DNA from: Aurantiochytrium sp. KH105
Taxonomy: Eukaryota; Sar; Bigyra; Thraustochytrida; Thraustochytriidae
DNA length: 64,000 nucleotides
Reading direction: 5' to 3'
Assembly: GCA_003116975.1 (NCBI GenBank)
Contig: BGKB01000017.1
Location: 1 to 64,000, forward strand
The position numbers and the translations under genes are program-made. The notes beneath the pieces were generated by a model, which saw nothing but the letters and a program-made list of their open reading frames with translations, did no database searches and was not told where the DNA came from. Below, piece after piece: positions 39,842-49,462 of the stretch. Numbering within the stretch: the first letter of the stretch is position 1; each line of letters begins with the position of its first letter.

Positions 39842-40567
39842 ACAGCCGCTTCCCAAAAAAAGAGTCAGTAGCATTGACCCAACCATCCACATCCACCTTA
39901 GCATAATCTATTCAAAGAGAGACAGGAAAATGGGAATCTAAAAAATAAGACCTCTTTTCTTTTTCATTTATTCATTCATTCAATCTTTCGTTCTGCACAG
40001 CGGGCTCGGCCTTGTTGCTGCGTTCGTCGTCGTTGTTATTGTTGTTCTTGTTGTCCCTTTTAAAAAAAGAAAAGCACGTGCGTCTCCCGACAGTTGCATC
40101 AGTATCGTGGTTTTGTCTTCAAATGAAAGGAGAGGAATGGAATGGAAAGAAAAGTTGCGCACATCTTTCAGTCTTTCCTTGCGCAAAATCTGACTCCAAT
40201 TATTTGCCGCCCTGGATTTCGATTCAAGACCATAAATCCCAAAGCAGACGCTCCAACTGGACAGTGACAATTCGAGAAAGTATAGTGACAATTCGAGAAA
40301 GTATAGTGTTTTACCTAGGTAGACCATAAGATCCCCTCGAAATGGGGTCAATGCAACGACCGTTCCATGGAGAACGCTCGGCGATGGCAGGTGGACGCAG
40401 CGTAGAAAAGGAAAGGGGCAAAGGGAATCTGGGCTCCCCAAACCCAAAATACTCGGCAAAGACTCTTTGTGGAAATTGCTAAAAGACAGGACGCCGCGCG
40501 CGGCGCTTCTAGACTTGCCGGGCGGGCGACCAAGCGCGCGCGAGCGACGCTTTTACGCGACCCGAGG
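39842..40567. other. Intergenic region with a 21-bp tandem duplication
   Basis: T-rich 3' flank of the helicase gene, TTGTTG-type repeats (about 40030-40055), and a 21-base unit (AGTGACAATTCGAGAAAGTAT) present twice in tandem at 40263-40304. The sequence after about 40469 is in frame with the next gene, but only from a GTG. Confidence 0.7.
40263..40304. repeat. 21-bp perfect tandem duplication
   Basis: Two adjacent identical copies of AGTGACAATTCGAGAAAGTAT, followed by the first four bases of a third. Confidence 0.95.
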
Positions 40568-42190
40568 ATGGGCCAGATTCTCCCCATGGCGTGGGCCAAG
40601 GATGGAGCCAAGCCCGCCGCGACGCCTCCAGAATCGCCAGCGCCACGAGCGCCGAAAGTCGCCACACCGACAGTAACAACAGCGCCATCGACGAGGCATA
40701 ATGAGGACGCGCAATCCCCCGGGTCAGCGAGCGAAAGCCAACGACGGATGGTTGCGCACAAGGAAGAGGAGCGGAGGCTGATCAAGGCAAAGCGGCGCGC
40801 CAGAACGGCGAAACATCATCGAGCGCTCGCAGTGCGCAATGCACTGCGAGATCTTTCCAACTTTGTGCCCAAGAATGCGCACCTCGTCATTTTGCCGACG
40901 TCACCAGCTTCGTCCACGGCATCTTCGACGACTGCATCCTCTGCCTCGCCCTTGCCCTCGCCCTTGCCTTGCTCGCAGCGCCTACATCCATCTACACCGT
41001 CGCCAACACCATCACCGCGCACCTTGGCTCTTGCGACGCCTCCAAGACTCGAGACCATCCCCAGCATCGCAGAATATCTTCCTGATGGGCAGTTCGCCCA
41101 ACATGACCGCGACGAGCTCGAAGCTATTCTTGCTCTCCTCGAGTGTCCGAGCGCAGAGTGCCGCAGCAAGACGAGCGTGGGTTTGCGACCTCCGCCTTCG
41201 CCTGTGCAAACGCTTTCAGTGGCAGGCTCCGAGATTGACTTTGGCGCTGCCGATGAGGAAGAAAAAAAATCAGAAGCTATGACATCGCACGATGGTGATC
41301 CCCACACCCTGCGTCTTTCCCATGACGATACCACCGACAGCACCAGGGGAACTGCACAGATCCAGGCAGATTGTGACCTGGCAAGCGCGCATATTGAGAG
41401 TCGTGATTGCAACACAAACAATAAATCGAAAGAGCGAGATCAAGGCCATGGAGATATCAGTGCCGAGAGCGAAAAATCTGAGGAAATGCCTTTCCCGTTC
41501 ATCAGCTTCGAGATGTGTGATCGAGAAAGCAATGCTCACATACAAGTGCAAGCCGTGCAACGGCGCGCCAGTCTCAATGCTACACTGCACGAAATCATGA
41601 ATATTGAGGAAGACCAAGAGAAAAGAAATGAACTCATTTCCGAGATGGAGGGCTTTCTCAGCGGCGAAATGCAAGACACGAGCGTTTACACTCTTTCCGT
41701 CGCCGAGAAGGAGTTTGGCGAGCTTGGTCAGCAGATTGAGCTCGAGAGCCTGAGACGACCATTCGCTTCCTGTCCGTACCAAGAGGCACTCTGGAACATT
41801 GCTCTGCGAACCATACAGCTCAATCCCGAGAGGCAGCGATTGGTGCTACAATGCCGTGAATCTCTTTTGCCCCGCGAGGACTCTCTTCGAGTTTTTTCCA
41901 TGAGCCAACGAGGCCGCGCATGCTTTGTTCTTCGTCAGCGTCTTGTGCATGCTTTGCGGCACAATGGTCAGATTCTCTTTCCGTGTCACGGCTGCGGAAG
42001 CGGGATCGCTGCCAAAGACTGTGCGTACGCTGCTTGCGCGAGGTGCTGCGGTGCACAGACTCATCTCAAGACGAGCGACGACGAGGAGAATCCCTGTCCT
42101 CGCCACACGCGCAAGCGTCCTCGGGGTCACATGGAAGGAGCGATTCGTCGACACATTCCCGCTCGCGCCTGCCGACGTCGCTGTCGCTAG
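40568..42190 (+). CDS. Unknown protein with C-terminal Cys/His cluster
   Basis: A 540-residue protein starting MGQILPMAWAKDG; the ATG at 40568 is the first ATG of the frame. The N-terminal half is disordered (Pro/Ser/Thr-rich) with one basic helix (KEEERRLIKAKRRARTAKHH, about 58-77). The middle is acidic. After about residue 380 the sequence becomes ordered (YQEALWNIALRTIQLNPERQ). The C-terminus has a compact Cys/His cluster, CHGCGSGIAAKDCAYAACAR then CCG ... CPRH, followed by an Arg-rich tail. The spacing C-x2-C-x9-C-x4-C-x2-CC and a final C-x2-H suggests a zinc-binding knuckle. I do not recognise a named family. A nuclear, nucleic-acid-related role is possible from the basic tail and zinc cluster, but this is speculative. 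Confidence 0.65.
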   Translation: MGQILPMAWAKDGAKPAATPPESPAPRAPKVATPTVTTAPSTRHNEDAQSPGSASESQRRMVAHKEEERRLIKAKRRARTAKHHRALAVRNALRDLSNFVPKNAHLVILPTSPASSTASSTTASSASPLPSPLPCSQRLHPSTPSPTPSPRTLALATPPRLETIPSIAEYLPDGQFAQHDRDELEAILALLECPSAECRSKTSVGLRPPPSPVQTLSVAGSEIDFGAADEEEKKSEAMTSHDGDPHTLRLSHDDTTDSTRGTAQIQADCDLASAHIESRDCNTNNKSKERDQGHGDISAESEKSEEMPFPFISFEMCDRESNAHIQVQAVQRRASLNATLHEIMNIEEDQEKRNELISEMEGFLSGEMQDTSVYTLSVAEKEFGELGQQIELESLRRPFASCPYQEALWNIALRTIQLNPERQRLVLQCRESLLPREDSLRVFSMSQRGRACFVLRQRLVHALRHNGQILFPCHGCGSGIAAKDCAYAACARCCGAQTHLKTSDDEENPCPRHTRKRPRGHMEGAIRRHIPARACRRRCR

Positions 42191-42720
42191 CTTTCTGTCA
42201 TCATTTTCAACAATTTTGCTTCCGGATCAGGCCCCTTCCGAATGCATCAACGAGGTTGGGCGTCTTGTTTTTGATCTTGTAGGCCTACCCCAAAAGTTCG
42301 TGCCCCTTGAGTTTCTCTCTCTCTCCGTCTTTTTACGAAGACACGGTCTTCTTGCCAAGATAGGCATTTTCCCATCTACTTCTTTTTCTTCTCGTCCGAC
42401 TCCACGGCTTGCCCCGCGAGCTTTTATGGTGGCACGCGAACGAGCACGAAGGCTGTCCATGAATGTCGCAGCCCCCACGATTGCATCTGGCCTTCATGAC
42501 CAGAACCACCAAACATCTTCCTTCTTACTGCAATCGCACGGCACAGTCAGCATTGCCCGAACCTTCTCGCCGCGGCGCGAACAAAAGCACAAGGCGCGGG
42601 CGCGTAGGAGCAGAGGCCAGAGCCCGGACGAGCCAGGCCCCAGCGCAGAGAGCGCGAGCGCGAGCGCGGCGCGGCGTGGTCGGCAGCAGCAAGCAAGACC
42701 CGGACACCCAGAGCCACACG
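42191..42720. other. Intergenic region upstream of the HIS4-type gene
   Basis: A 530-base region, pyrimidine-rich at first (CTCTCTCTC near 42311-42323) and GC-rich with AGCGCGAGCG repeats just before the start (about 42640-42670). The HIS4-type frame is open upstream to 42463, but it is Arg-rich and leader-like. Confidence 0.65.
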
Positions 42721-44115
42721 ATGCTCATCCCGACGACGGCTGTCGTCGTGGGCGGCGAGAAGGCCGACGCCGCCGAGGTGCTGGCGCGCGTGGAGAAGTT
42801 GAGCTGGTGCGGACCCGTGCGGCTGGTCCCCGAGCTCGCGGAGAGCGCAACGCCGCCAGCCCGCGAGGCCGAAGACGAGAAGAAGTGGTGGAAAGGCGCC
42901 GTGCACCAGTGGGCTCGCGCGCTGTACTCGTACCCGTGCCAAGTGGGCCCCATCGAGGCCGGCGCTCTCGAGGAGATCACGCAGTGGCTCAACCACGGTG
43001 CTCTCCAGGTCATCCTCGATGGCTCGCTCGAAGAGCTCGCCGAGGTTGCCGAGCAGTTGCCCAAAGAACGACTTGTGGCCCGCCTCAAGGCCGACGACCT
43101 CTCTGAGGATGCCGTCGAAAAGCTTCTGGCTTGCGTCGGTGGCATCAGCGTCGTCTCTCCGGCCTCGACCGCGGCTGAAGTCATTGAGACTGCCGAGCGT
43201 GCTTGGGGTCTTGTGGGCAAGCGGCTCACCATTAACATCGAGGCGCCCGAACTTGCTTCGGGTCCCGAGGCCCAAAAGGAGAACAACCCTCTGATTGGCA
43301 AGCTTCACAGCTTGCACTCGTCGGACTACCCTGTCAGCGTGTCGCATGCAAGTGTATCGCTTCCTGGCAAGGATGCTGCAGTAGATGTCCCGGATTCAAA
43401 CGCCGTATTTTGCCTCGGTCGCGCCCTTGTCTCTTGCCTTCGCACAGATCGCACGGACGGACTATATGCGACCGTTGTCGCAGATGAGTTTGGCGTGGCG
43501 CTCGGACTCGTGTACTCGAGCTCGGCATCTATTCTGGCCTCGCTCGAGTGCGGCCGTGGCGTGTACTGGTCACGATCGCGACAAAGCCTTTGGCGCAAGG
43601 GTGACACGAGTGGTGCCTTTCAGGAGCTCGTCAACATTGCCTTTGACTGCGATGCCGACGCGCTGCGCTTCAAGGTGCGTCAACGTGGCGAGCCGCCGGC
43701 ATTTTGCCATCAACAAACGCGCACATGCTGGGGCTACGATGGCGGCATCCCGCATCTCTTCCGTACGCTCGAATCTCGCAAGCAAAATGCTCCGGAGGGA
43801 TCGTACACCAAGCGACTCTTTGACGATCGCGCTCTTTTGCGCAACAAGTTGATCGAGGAAAGTCAAGAAGTTGTCGAGGCTGTCGAGGAGGAAGACTCCG
43901 AGCACGTTGCCGAGGAGGTTGCTGACTTGGCCTATTTTCTTTTCACCGCCTGCAGTAGCGGCAACGCTACGCTTGAGGATGTTGTACGCCAGCTCGATAT
44001 GCGCTCGCTCAAGGTCAAACGGAGGCCCGGCAATGCCAAGGCTCATAGAATTGCGGCTGGTGATGCTGTGCTCAAAGCCCAAAGCGAGCCGCCCGCAAAT
44101 CCGGAGGCAAAGTAG
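42721..44115 (+). CDS. Phosphoribosyl-AMP cyclohydrolase / phosphoribosyl-ATP pyrophosphatase (HIS4-type, no HDH)
   Basis: A 464-residue bifunctional enzyme for steps 2 and 3 of histidine biosynthesis. An N-terminal domain (about 1-230) resembles the N-terminal region of yeast His4. The cyclohydrolase (HisI) domain follows, with DGLYATVVADEFGVALGLVY, SLECGRGVYWSRSR and the zinc-site motif FCHQQTRTCWG. The pyrophosphatase (HisE) domain has YTKRLFDD and a Glu-rich metal-binding helix (KLIEESQEVVEA, EEVADLAYF). Yeast His4 continues with a histidinol dehydrogenase domain, but this protein ends 20-odd residues after the HisE domain (LDMRSLKVKRRPGNAK). The last step must therefore be encoded elsewhere. 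The ATG at 42721 starts the recognisable N-terminal domain. Confidence 0.92.
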   Translation: MLIPTTAVVVGGEKADAAEVLARVEKLSWCGPVRLVPELAESATPPAREAEDEKKWWKGAVHQWARALYSYPCQVGPIEAGALEEITQWLNHGALQVILDGSLEELAEVAEQLPKERLVARLKADDLSEDAVEKLLACVGGISVVSPASTAAEVIETAERAWGLVGKRLTINIEAPELASGPEAQKENNPLIGKLHSLHSSDYPVSVSHASVSLPGKDAAVDVPDSNAVFCLGRALVSCLRTDRTDGLYATVVADEFGVALGLVYSSSASILASLECGRGVYWSRSRQSLWRKGDTSGAFQELVNIAFDCDADALRFKVRQRGEPPAFCHQQTRTCWGYDGGIPHLFRTLESRKQNAPEGSYTKRLFDDRALLRNKLIEESQEVVEAVEEEDSEHVAEEVADLAYFLFTACSSGNATLEDVVRQLDMRSLKVKRRPGNAKAHRIAAGDAVLKAQSEPPANPEAK

Positions 44116-44428
44116 ACCTAGCCATGTACGCGCGCGCTTCTTGCACACACACACACACTCTCTCTCTCTCTCTTTCTCGCTCGCTCGCTCTCTATTTCTC
44201 TCCCTCTCGCTCGCACGAGTGAATTGGTAGATTGCGCACAGTTTGAGAGATTATCAGCATGTTATAGACGATAGGAGATTTATTCCAAAAAATGAAATTG
44301 GGCTTTGGCTTTTATTTTAGAAGCGGATCGTGCTAAGTCAGCAACCAAGGAGGAGGCAAGGTTGCGCTCTACGGTGCTGTGGTCGTCGCCGCGGTTCATG
44401 AAATGCAAAGGTCTTCTCCTTCGCATAC
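44116..44428. other. Convergent 3' region
   Basis: 313 bases between the stop codons of the HIS4-type gene and IFT144. It contains CA repeats (44145-44158), CT repeats (44158-44173) and CTCG repeats (about 44176-44190). Confidence 0.8.
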
Positions 44429-47400
44429 TTACTCGTCACCGTCGTCACCCATGTCGTTACCGGAGGCACGAGAAGCCTTGCTAAGCCGACCTTGAATGTC
44501 GTTTGCGTTGTCCTCCTCAGTGTCGTCGTCCTCCTCGTCATCGTCCTCTTCGCCGAGTGACGAGGAGAACATATCGAGATAAGATTTGGGATTCTCGAGC
44601 CTTCGGAGCTCCATCACGCTCACAGGCTCGCCGCATACCGGGTCAACCCGCTCTTCGGGGGTCTTGACGCTCTCGAGATACTTGACGTATTCCGAGTACA
44701 AGGCTGGCATCTTAGAGACGGGACACACGCACCAGTCGTCCGCAACCATGTGGCGACCGGTGACCACGCAGAAAGGAATGTGATTCTTGGTCCGCGGGCA
44801 GGTAAGATCATAATCGGGAATCATCTCCGATGTGTACGGGCACTCAGAGCGACCTTGTTCAGCGTCAGCGAGCTCGGATCGTCCGCGTCGCCGAACAATG
44901 GCCTCGATACGCGTGCGGTAGTTGCCCGCCAGCTCAGCGCGATGTTCCGGCTGCATGAGTCGTGAGGCGTACTCAAAGGCAGTCTTTTTTAATCCACCGC
45001 GATGGCACTCGATGACAGCACTCGTCAGAATAGGCACAGTATGCGCGGGAAACTTGGAAATGCTCTTTGCGACGCGCACGAGCAGACGCGCGGCGCCTGC
45101 GTGGTCACCGACCTTGATGCGTTTCTTCACCAAGAGGTAGCTGTGGAGCAAGAGAAAGGCGGACCGCAAGCTCTGTGGAACGCGAATGCCACGCGCCTCG
45201 AGTTCGCGATACGTCTCGTACAACGTCTTGTGCGCGGACTTATAGTTGCCGTTCTCGCGCTCCTGATGTGCGATCACCATGGCTGTGCGAGCGGCTTGCG
45301 GGTAGTTTCCAAGGGCCATGTAGAGCCGGAAAATGTGCACAGGATCCTGCACCACGCCGTTCGTCTCGCCCATCAAATAGTCAATGAGTGCGTGCGTAAG
45401 CATGTCCGAGCGCGCGCGCCCGACCACCTCGGTCGCACGCTCAAGCTCGTTGCATTGCAAGTACAGCTTCAGGGCCTTGTGGTGCTGGCCGCAGACGCCA
45501 TAAAACTCTGCCGCCTTGCTCCACTGTTGTTTGGTCTCGTAGTACTTGGCGATGCTGTTGTATTGCTCTGGGGTCCCGTCGCCACCGAGTGCACTCTCAA
45601 AGACTTCCATTGTATCGTGAGCGGTCGCAAGCTCAAAGGCGTCCTCCGCACGCTTCGCCATGAGCAGGAACTCGATGGCGCCTTGGAAGTCGTTGACACT
45701 CTGGCAATACCGTGCCGCAAGCTCGGCGCCAACGGGGGTCTGGTGCTTGCGCACGAGGGTAAATGCCTTTTCCGGCTGACGAAGATGTTCGAGGGAGAGC
45801 CGAATGACACTGTCAACGTCTTTGCCCTTTTCATACTCCTCTGCAGCCGTGCGGAAGTCTTTTTCAGCTTCCTTAGCCTTTGCAAGCTGCAAGTGTAAGC
45901 GAGGAGCGGTGACCTGATCGAGCAAGGGTTGGGCAGCAGAGTAATTTTTCGCCTTGATGTAAATACTTGCCGCCTCTTCGAATTCGCCAGCCTTTTCAAA
46001 GAGGGTTGCAGCATCCGGAAACTGCTTGGACGCCACGAGAATCTCCGCGCACTCGCGGCTCACGACTGGGTCATCCAAGTCGAGCGCCAGGGCTACACCC
46101 TTGGGAATGTTGCCAGCGCGAAGCGTCATACGTGCGATTCCTGCTGCGCAAAGCTTCTTCTTGGTCGCAGCCGCTGCCTCGTCGCTGTCTTCCTCACGTG
46201 CGTCGCCATCAAGGGCTGGGTTGCTTCCATACTTTTCCTCGGCGTCATCGGCGTCCTGGTTTTCAGGGCTGGCGAGGAGACCTTGCATGGCACTTTCGAA
46301 GACCTGAAGAGCTTGGCGGTATTCGCCCTTGAACTCAAGCTGCTTGGCGTACTCGACTGAAATGTGCGGGATCTCGTGTGGGGCAACCGTCTCTGCGATC
46401 TTTAGAGCTTGCTCCCAGTGCATGAGGTCCTTGCGCATGACAAGTGCTGTGTTGGGCGCCGAGGAGAGCAAATAGAGCTCTTGCGCTTGCGAATAGTCTC
46501 CAAAAAGCGCTGCAATGTGACCTGCGAGCAAGTGTTTGTCTTCCACGAACTTGATGCGCTCCAAGGCCATGACCATGCCGGCGTCGCCGAGCTGTCGCCA
46601 GACACGAATAGCCATGTCAATGTTCATTTCTTCCATGGCGCGGCCAGAGAGAGCGAGCCACATGGGCCTCGATTCGAGCAAAAGAGCCATGTGCCAGGCC
46701 TCTTGAAGTTTGCGAAGTGCCAAACTCTGCTCGAATTTGGCTCGGTTTGATTCGCTCGTATGCTCCATACTGTGCAAGGCCTCGTGTGATCCAAGCATGA
46801 CACGGTTCAGCTGCGCATTGGGCATCTGGCACGTGACAATCCCGGCAAACGAGGTGAGGGCCACGAATCCCGAAGGAAGTTGCGTGGACAGAGGCTCTGT
46901 GATGACATCTCCACTCTCCTGAACCTCGAGAGGGCCAACTTTCGTGACCTCGGGGCCGTTGATGGTCAACGGAGAGTATGTGTATGTGCTGAGCTCGTGC
47001 GAGGTGGAAGCAACAAACACGAATGGATCGAGGCCGTCCCAGATAATTCGAACCGTATCGGCGTTCAGATCGGGAACTTCGCACACTTGCGAGTCGATGG
47101 GGTTGTACAGAAATCCAGAGCCTGTCTGGTCGATGAAGACAATGCGTGTGCCGGCTGCGTTCGGGTAAATAGCGCGAATGGGATGAGCATGTCGGAGCTC
47201 CGAGGGCGCAATGGCTTGGCCATCCGCAAGTGAAAAGAACTGAAGCGTGCCATCCGTCGTGGCATAAATGAGAAAGCTTGGCGTCATCGCCATGCAGGTT
47301 GCCTCGCCGCATTCGGGAGCTGGGAATACCTGGTTCTCCACTTCGTTCGAGGCCTCGATCGGCTGCAAGTGGATGCGGCCCCCACAAAGAGCAGCAGAAA

Positions 47401-48793
47401 ACTGTTCGTTGAGGCAGATCTTGTCCACGCTTGCAAGATACTCGACTTCGTTCACCAGGACGTCCGTTTGGTTCGGGTCCTCGTTGTTTTGGAATCGATA
47501 GAACCACGCACGGTTGTTCATGCCGACCACTACATGCTCGCCACCCAGAGCCACAAAGGCAGGCTCCACACTCGTAGGGACCCGGATGGGGCTGCTTCGC
47601 ACACCGCGTTGCGCGTCAAGCGCGTCCACAAGAGCGATCTCTCGCAAAGATGAGAGGTACGCAACGTTGACCCCGTAGCTGTCATTGACCATGGGCATCT
47701 TGGTGAGAAAATTGTAGAGCCGACCTGTTTTAGTCGCCACAGTGAGAATTTGACCATCAAGCGTCCATGACATGCGTGCGAGGTTTCCCTCTTCGTTCTC
47801 GAGGTTAATGATCTCCTCCGTATTCTCGCGCCAAGATTCTGTGTCAACCACGTGCACCGAGCTGTCGCCGCACGACGCAATGCGCTGCAGCGTTCTCGAT
47901 ACGACCAAGTTCGTCAGTGACGTGCGGTGAAGTCTCGAGGAAAAGATTTCCTCGCCAAACTTTCCGCTGTCCACACGAACCGCTACCACTTGACCTGTCG
48001 TGAAACCAGCCACGATGATTCTGCTCGAGAGCCACTCAAAGGCTACAAGCTTGCCGTACCGCTGCGCAAAGGGCAGCTCTGCAGGCGTCCCGTGCATTGA
48101 GTACAGGACTAGCATTTCGCTTTTCACGGAAGCGCACAGCGTCCATGCGGAAGAACCCGCTTCTCCATCTCGCTGTTTGCTCTCGGAGGAGGCTACTGGA
48201 CCAAGACTGTCCTTGACCCCTTGCGGCGGTGCAAATGCGATGCGCCCGGGAATCCCACGAAGGGAAAACTGTGCCTCGGTCGTCCCGTCTGCGGTTGAGA
48301 TTGAAATGGTCTTATCCTCTCCGGCGAGGGCGAAAAGGTTTTCATGCGCGCTCCACACGCCGCTGACGATTGGACCTGAATGCTTACCCACGAGAGACTC
48401 CTGCCGCAAAGTATCTTTCCGGTACATGACCACGGAGCCATTGCCAGTTCCAATGACAAGCTGTGGACCCAGGCGGGACCACGCGAGGAATTGAGGGATC
48501 TTCAAGTTGGCCTCGAGCGAAGTGAGCTTTTTCTTGTGAACGCTGTAGAGCGATACAGAGGTGGCTCTTTCTTGCAAGATGGCAAGCAGCTCTCCGTCGC
48601 GGTCCCAGTCAATGCTGAGCACGCGTGCCTTGCTTGGCAATCTCAGCTCATCATGCTGCTGGCCGTGCCGATCGTAGATTTGCACCAGACCATTGAGACC
48701 ACACGAGGCCAAGTAGCTCCCATCGTGCTGCCAGCACGACTGCACAGGGCCATGTCCATGACAGCCCTCGTCAAGCTCAAAGAGTGGCTTCAT
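44429..48793 (-). CDS. IFT144: Intraflagellar transport protein IFT144 (WDR19 homologue)
   Basis: A 1454-residue subunit of the IFT-A complex, which drives retrograde transport in cilia and flagella. The N-terminal WD40 propellers start MKPLFELDEGCHGHGPVQS and include segments very close to human WDR19 (IYDRHGQQHDELRLP, DWDRDGELLAILQE, GKHSGPIVSGVWSAHENLFA). TPR-like helical repeats occupy about 700-1350. A Cys-rich C-terminal module (about 1355-1420: PYTSEMIPDYDLTCPRTKNH, CVVTGRHMVADDWCVCPVSK) probably binds zinc. The protein ends in an acidic Asp/Glu tail longer than in animals. Length agrees with WDR19 (about 1340) plus the tail. It lies head-to-head with the RSPH10B-like gene, 669 bases apart. 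Confidence 0.95.
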   Translation of the reverse strand: MKPLFELDEGCHGHGPVQSCWQHDGSYLASCGLNGLVQIYDRHGQQHDELRLPSKARVLSIDWDRDGELLAILQERATSVSLYSVHKKKLTSLEANLKIPQFLAWSRLGPQLVIGTGNGSVVMYRKDTLRQESLVGKHSGPIVSGVWSAHENLFALAGEDKTISISTADGTTEAQFSLRGIPGRIAFAPPQGVKDSLGPVASSESKQRDGEAGSSAWTLCASVKSEMLVLYSMHGTPAELPFAQRYGKLVAFEWLSSRIIVAGFTTGQVVAVRVDSGKFGEEIFSSRLHRTSLTNLVVSRTLQRIASCGDSSVHVVDTESWRENTEEIINLENEEGNLARMSWTLDGQILTVATKTGRLYNFLTKMPMVNDSYGVNVAYLSSLREIALVDALDAQRGVRSSPIRVPTSVEPAFVALGGEHVVVGMNNRAWFYRFQNNEDPNQTDVLVNEVEYLASVDKICLNEQFSAALCGGRIHLQPIEASNEVENQVFPAPECGEATCMAMTPSFLIYATTDGTLQFFSLADGQAIAPSELRHAHPIRAIYPNAAGTRIVFIDQTGSGFLYNPIDSQVCEVPDLNADTVRIIWDGLDPFVFVASTSHELSTYTYSPLTINGPEVTKVGPLEVQESGDVITEPLSTQLPSGFVALTSFAGIVTCQMPNAQLNRVMLGSHEALHSMEHTSESNRAKFEQSLALRKLQEAWHMALLLESRPMWLALSGRAMEEMNIDMAIRVWRQLGDAGMVMALERIKFVEDKHLLAGHIAALFGDYSQAQELYLLSSAPNTALVMRKDLMHWEQALKIAETVAPHEIPHISVEYAKQLEFKGEYRQALQVFESAMQGLLASPENQDADDAEEKYGSNPALDGDAREEDSDEAAAATKKKLCAAGIARMTLRAGNIPKGVALALDLDDPVVSRECAEILVASKQFPDAATLFEKAGEFEEAASIYIKAKNYSAAQPLLDQVTAPRLHLQLAKAKEAEKDFRTAAEEYEKGKDVDSVIRLSLEHLRQPEKAFTLVRKHQTPVGAELAARYCQSVNDFQGAIEFLLMAKRAEDAFELATAHDTMEVFESALGGDGTPEQYNSIAKYYETKQQWSKAAEFYGVCGQHHKALKLYLQCNELERATEVVGRARSDMLTHALIDYLMGETNGVVQDPVHIFRLYMALGNYPQAARTAMVIAHQERENGNYKSAHKTLYETYRELEARGIRVPQSLRSAFLLLHSYLLVKKRIKVGDHAGAARLLVRVAKSISKFPAHTVPILTSAVIECHRGGLKKTAFEYASRLMQPEHRAELAGNYRTRIEAIVRRRGRSELADAEQGRSECPYTSEMIPDYDLTCPRTKNHIPFCVVTGRHMVADDWCVCPVSKMPALYSEYVKYLESVKTPEERVDPVCGEPVSVMELRRLENPKSYLDMFSSSLGEEDDDEEDDDTEEDNANDIQGRLSKASRASGNDMGDDGDE

Positions 48794-49462
48794 CGTGCCT
48801 CAAGTTATGCGCGCTGTAGTTGCGGTCGCCAGCTGATGTCTTTCTCGCTCGCCAAAACAAGGCCACACGGCACGTTTCTTTTCTTTCGTGCGCGCTGTCG
48901 CCTCTGCGTGCGCCCGCCTCGCTCGCCAGGTCTGGCGGCTCGGCTCGAGGGCGGAAACCTCTCGCTCGACTCAGCGCTTTGCCTGACGCTCCGCAATGCG
49001 ATGCGCCTCGGCCCCTTTGCCGTTCCCTTCACCTTGCCTCCTTGCCTCCCTTCCCCTTTTCCCTCATGCCTTCGTTTCTCCGAAGCCGTTCTCTCATGTA
49101 CGACTCGAAGTTGATCGATCGATGTTACGACCCTTTTTGGACTCGAACGAAATTTGACCGTTGGGCCTTTTCTTCGCTGGTAAAACTTAGGTCACTTTCT
49201 CCCTGATGTTCCTACTCAGGTTTGATTTGAGAGAAGCTTGTATACGTCACCCGGAGCTCCTTTGTATTTCTTCGGGTCTCGTGCATAAGGTTTTTTTCTT
49301 TCATGCTTATGGCTTGAGCCTTTTTTACTTCGTCTACGGAAAACTAAATTGTGCGCTCGTAGAAGCGGAAGGACCTCTGGCGTCTTGCCTCGCCTCGCAC
49401 GCGTGAGCAGCGTCGGTGAACGTGGGCAGGCTCCGCGGCAACGAAAAACGAAGGAGGGGAAG
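48794..49462. promoter_or_regulatory. Shared upstream region of two flagellar genes
   Basis: 669 bases between the start codons of IFT144 (minus) and the RSPH10B-like gene (plus). No other gene was seen. I looked for an RFX X-box (GTTGCC-AT-GGCAAC type) and saw none. The region is mixed in composition, with no strong repeats. Confidence 0.6.

Noticed and set aside
38312-39904. Minus-strand open frame (530 codons) across the DDX19-like gene
   Set aside because: The plus strand carries all helicase motifs; the antisense frame has none.
41925-43106. 393-codon plus-strand open frame between the Cys-cluster gene and the HIS4-type gene
   Set aside because: It overlaps both genes in another frame and is Arg-rich; the flanking proteins are better supported.
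48794-49462. Possible RFX X-box in the flagellar divergent promoter
   Set aside because: No two half-sites with the required spacing were found by eye.
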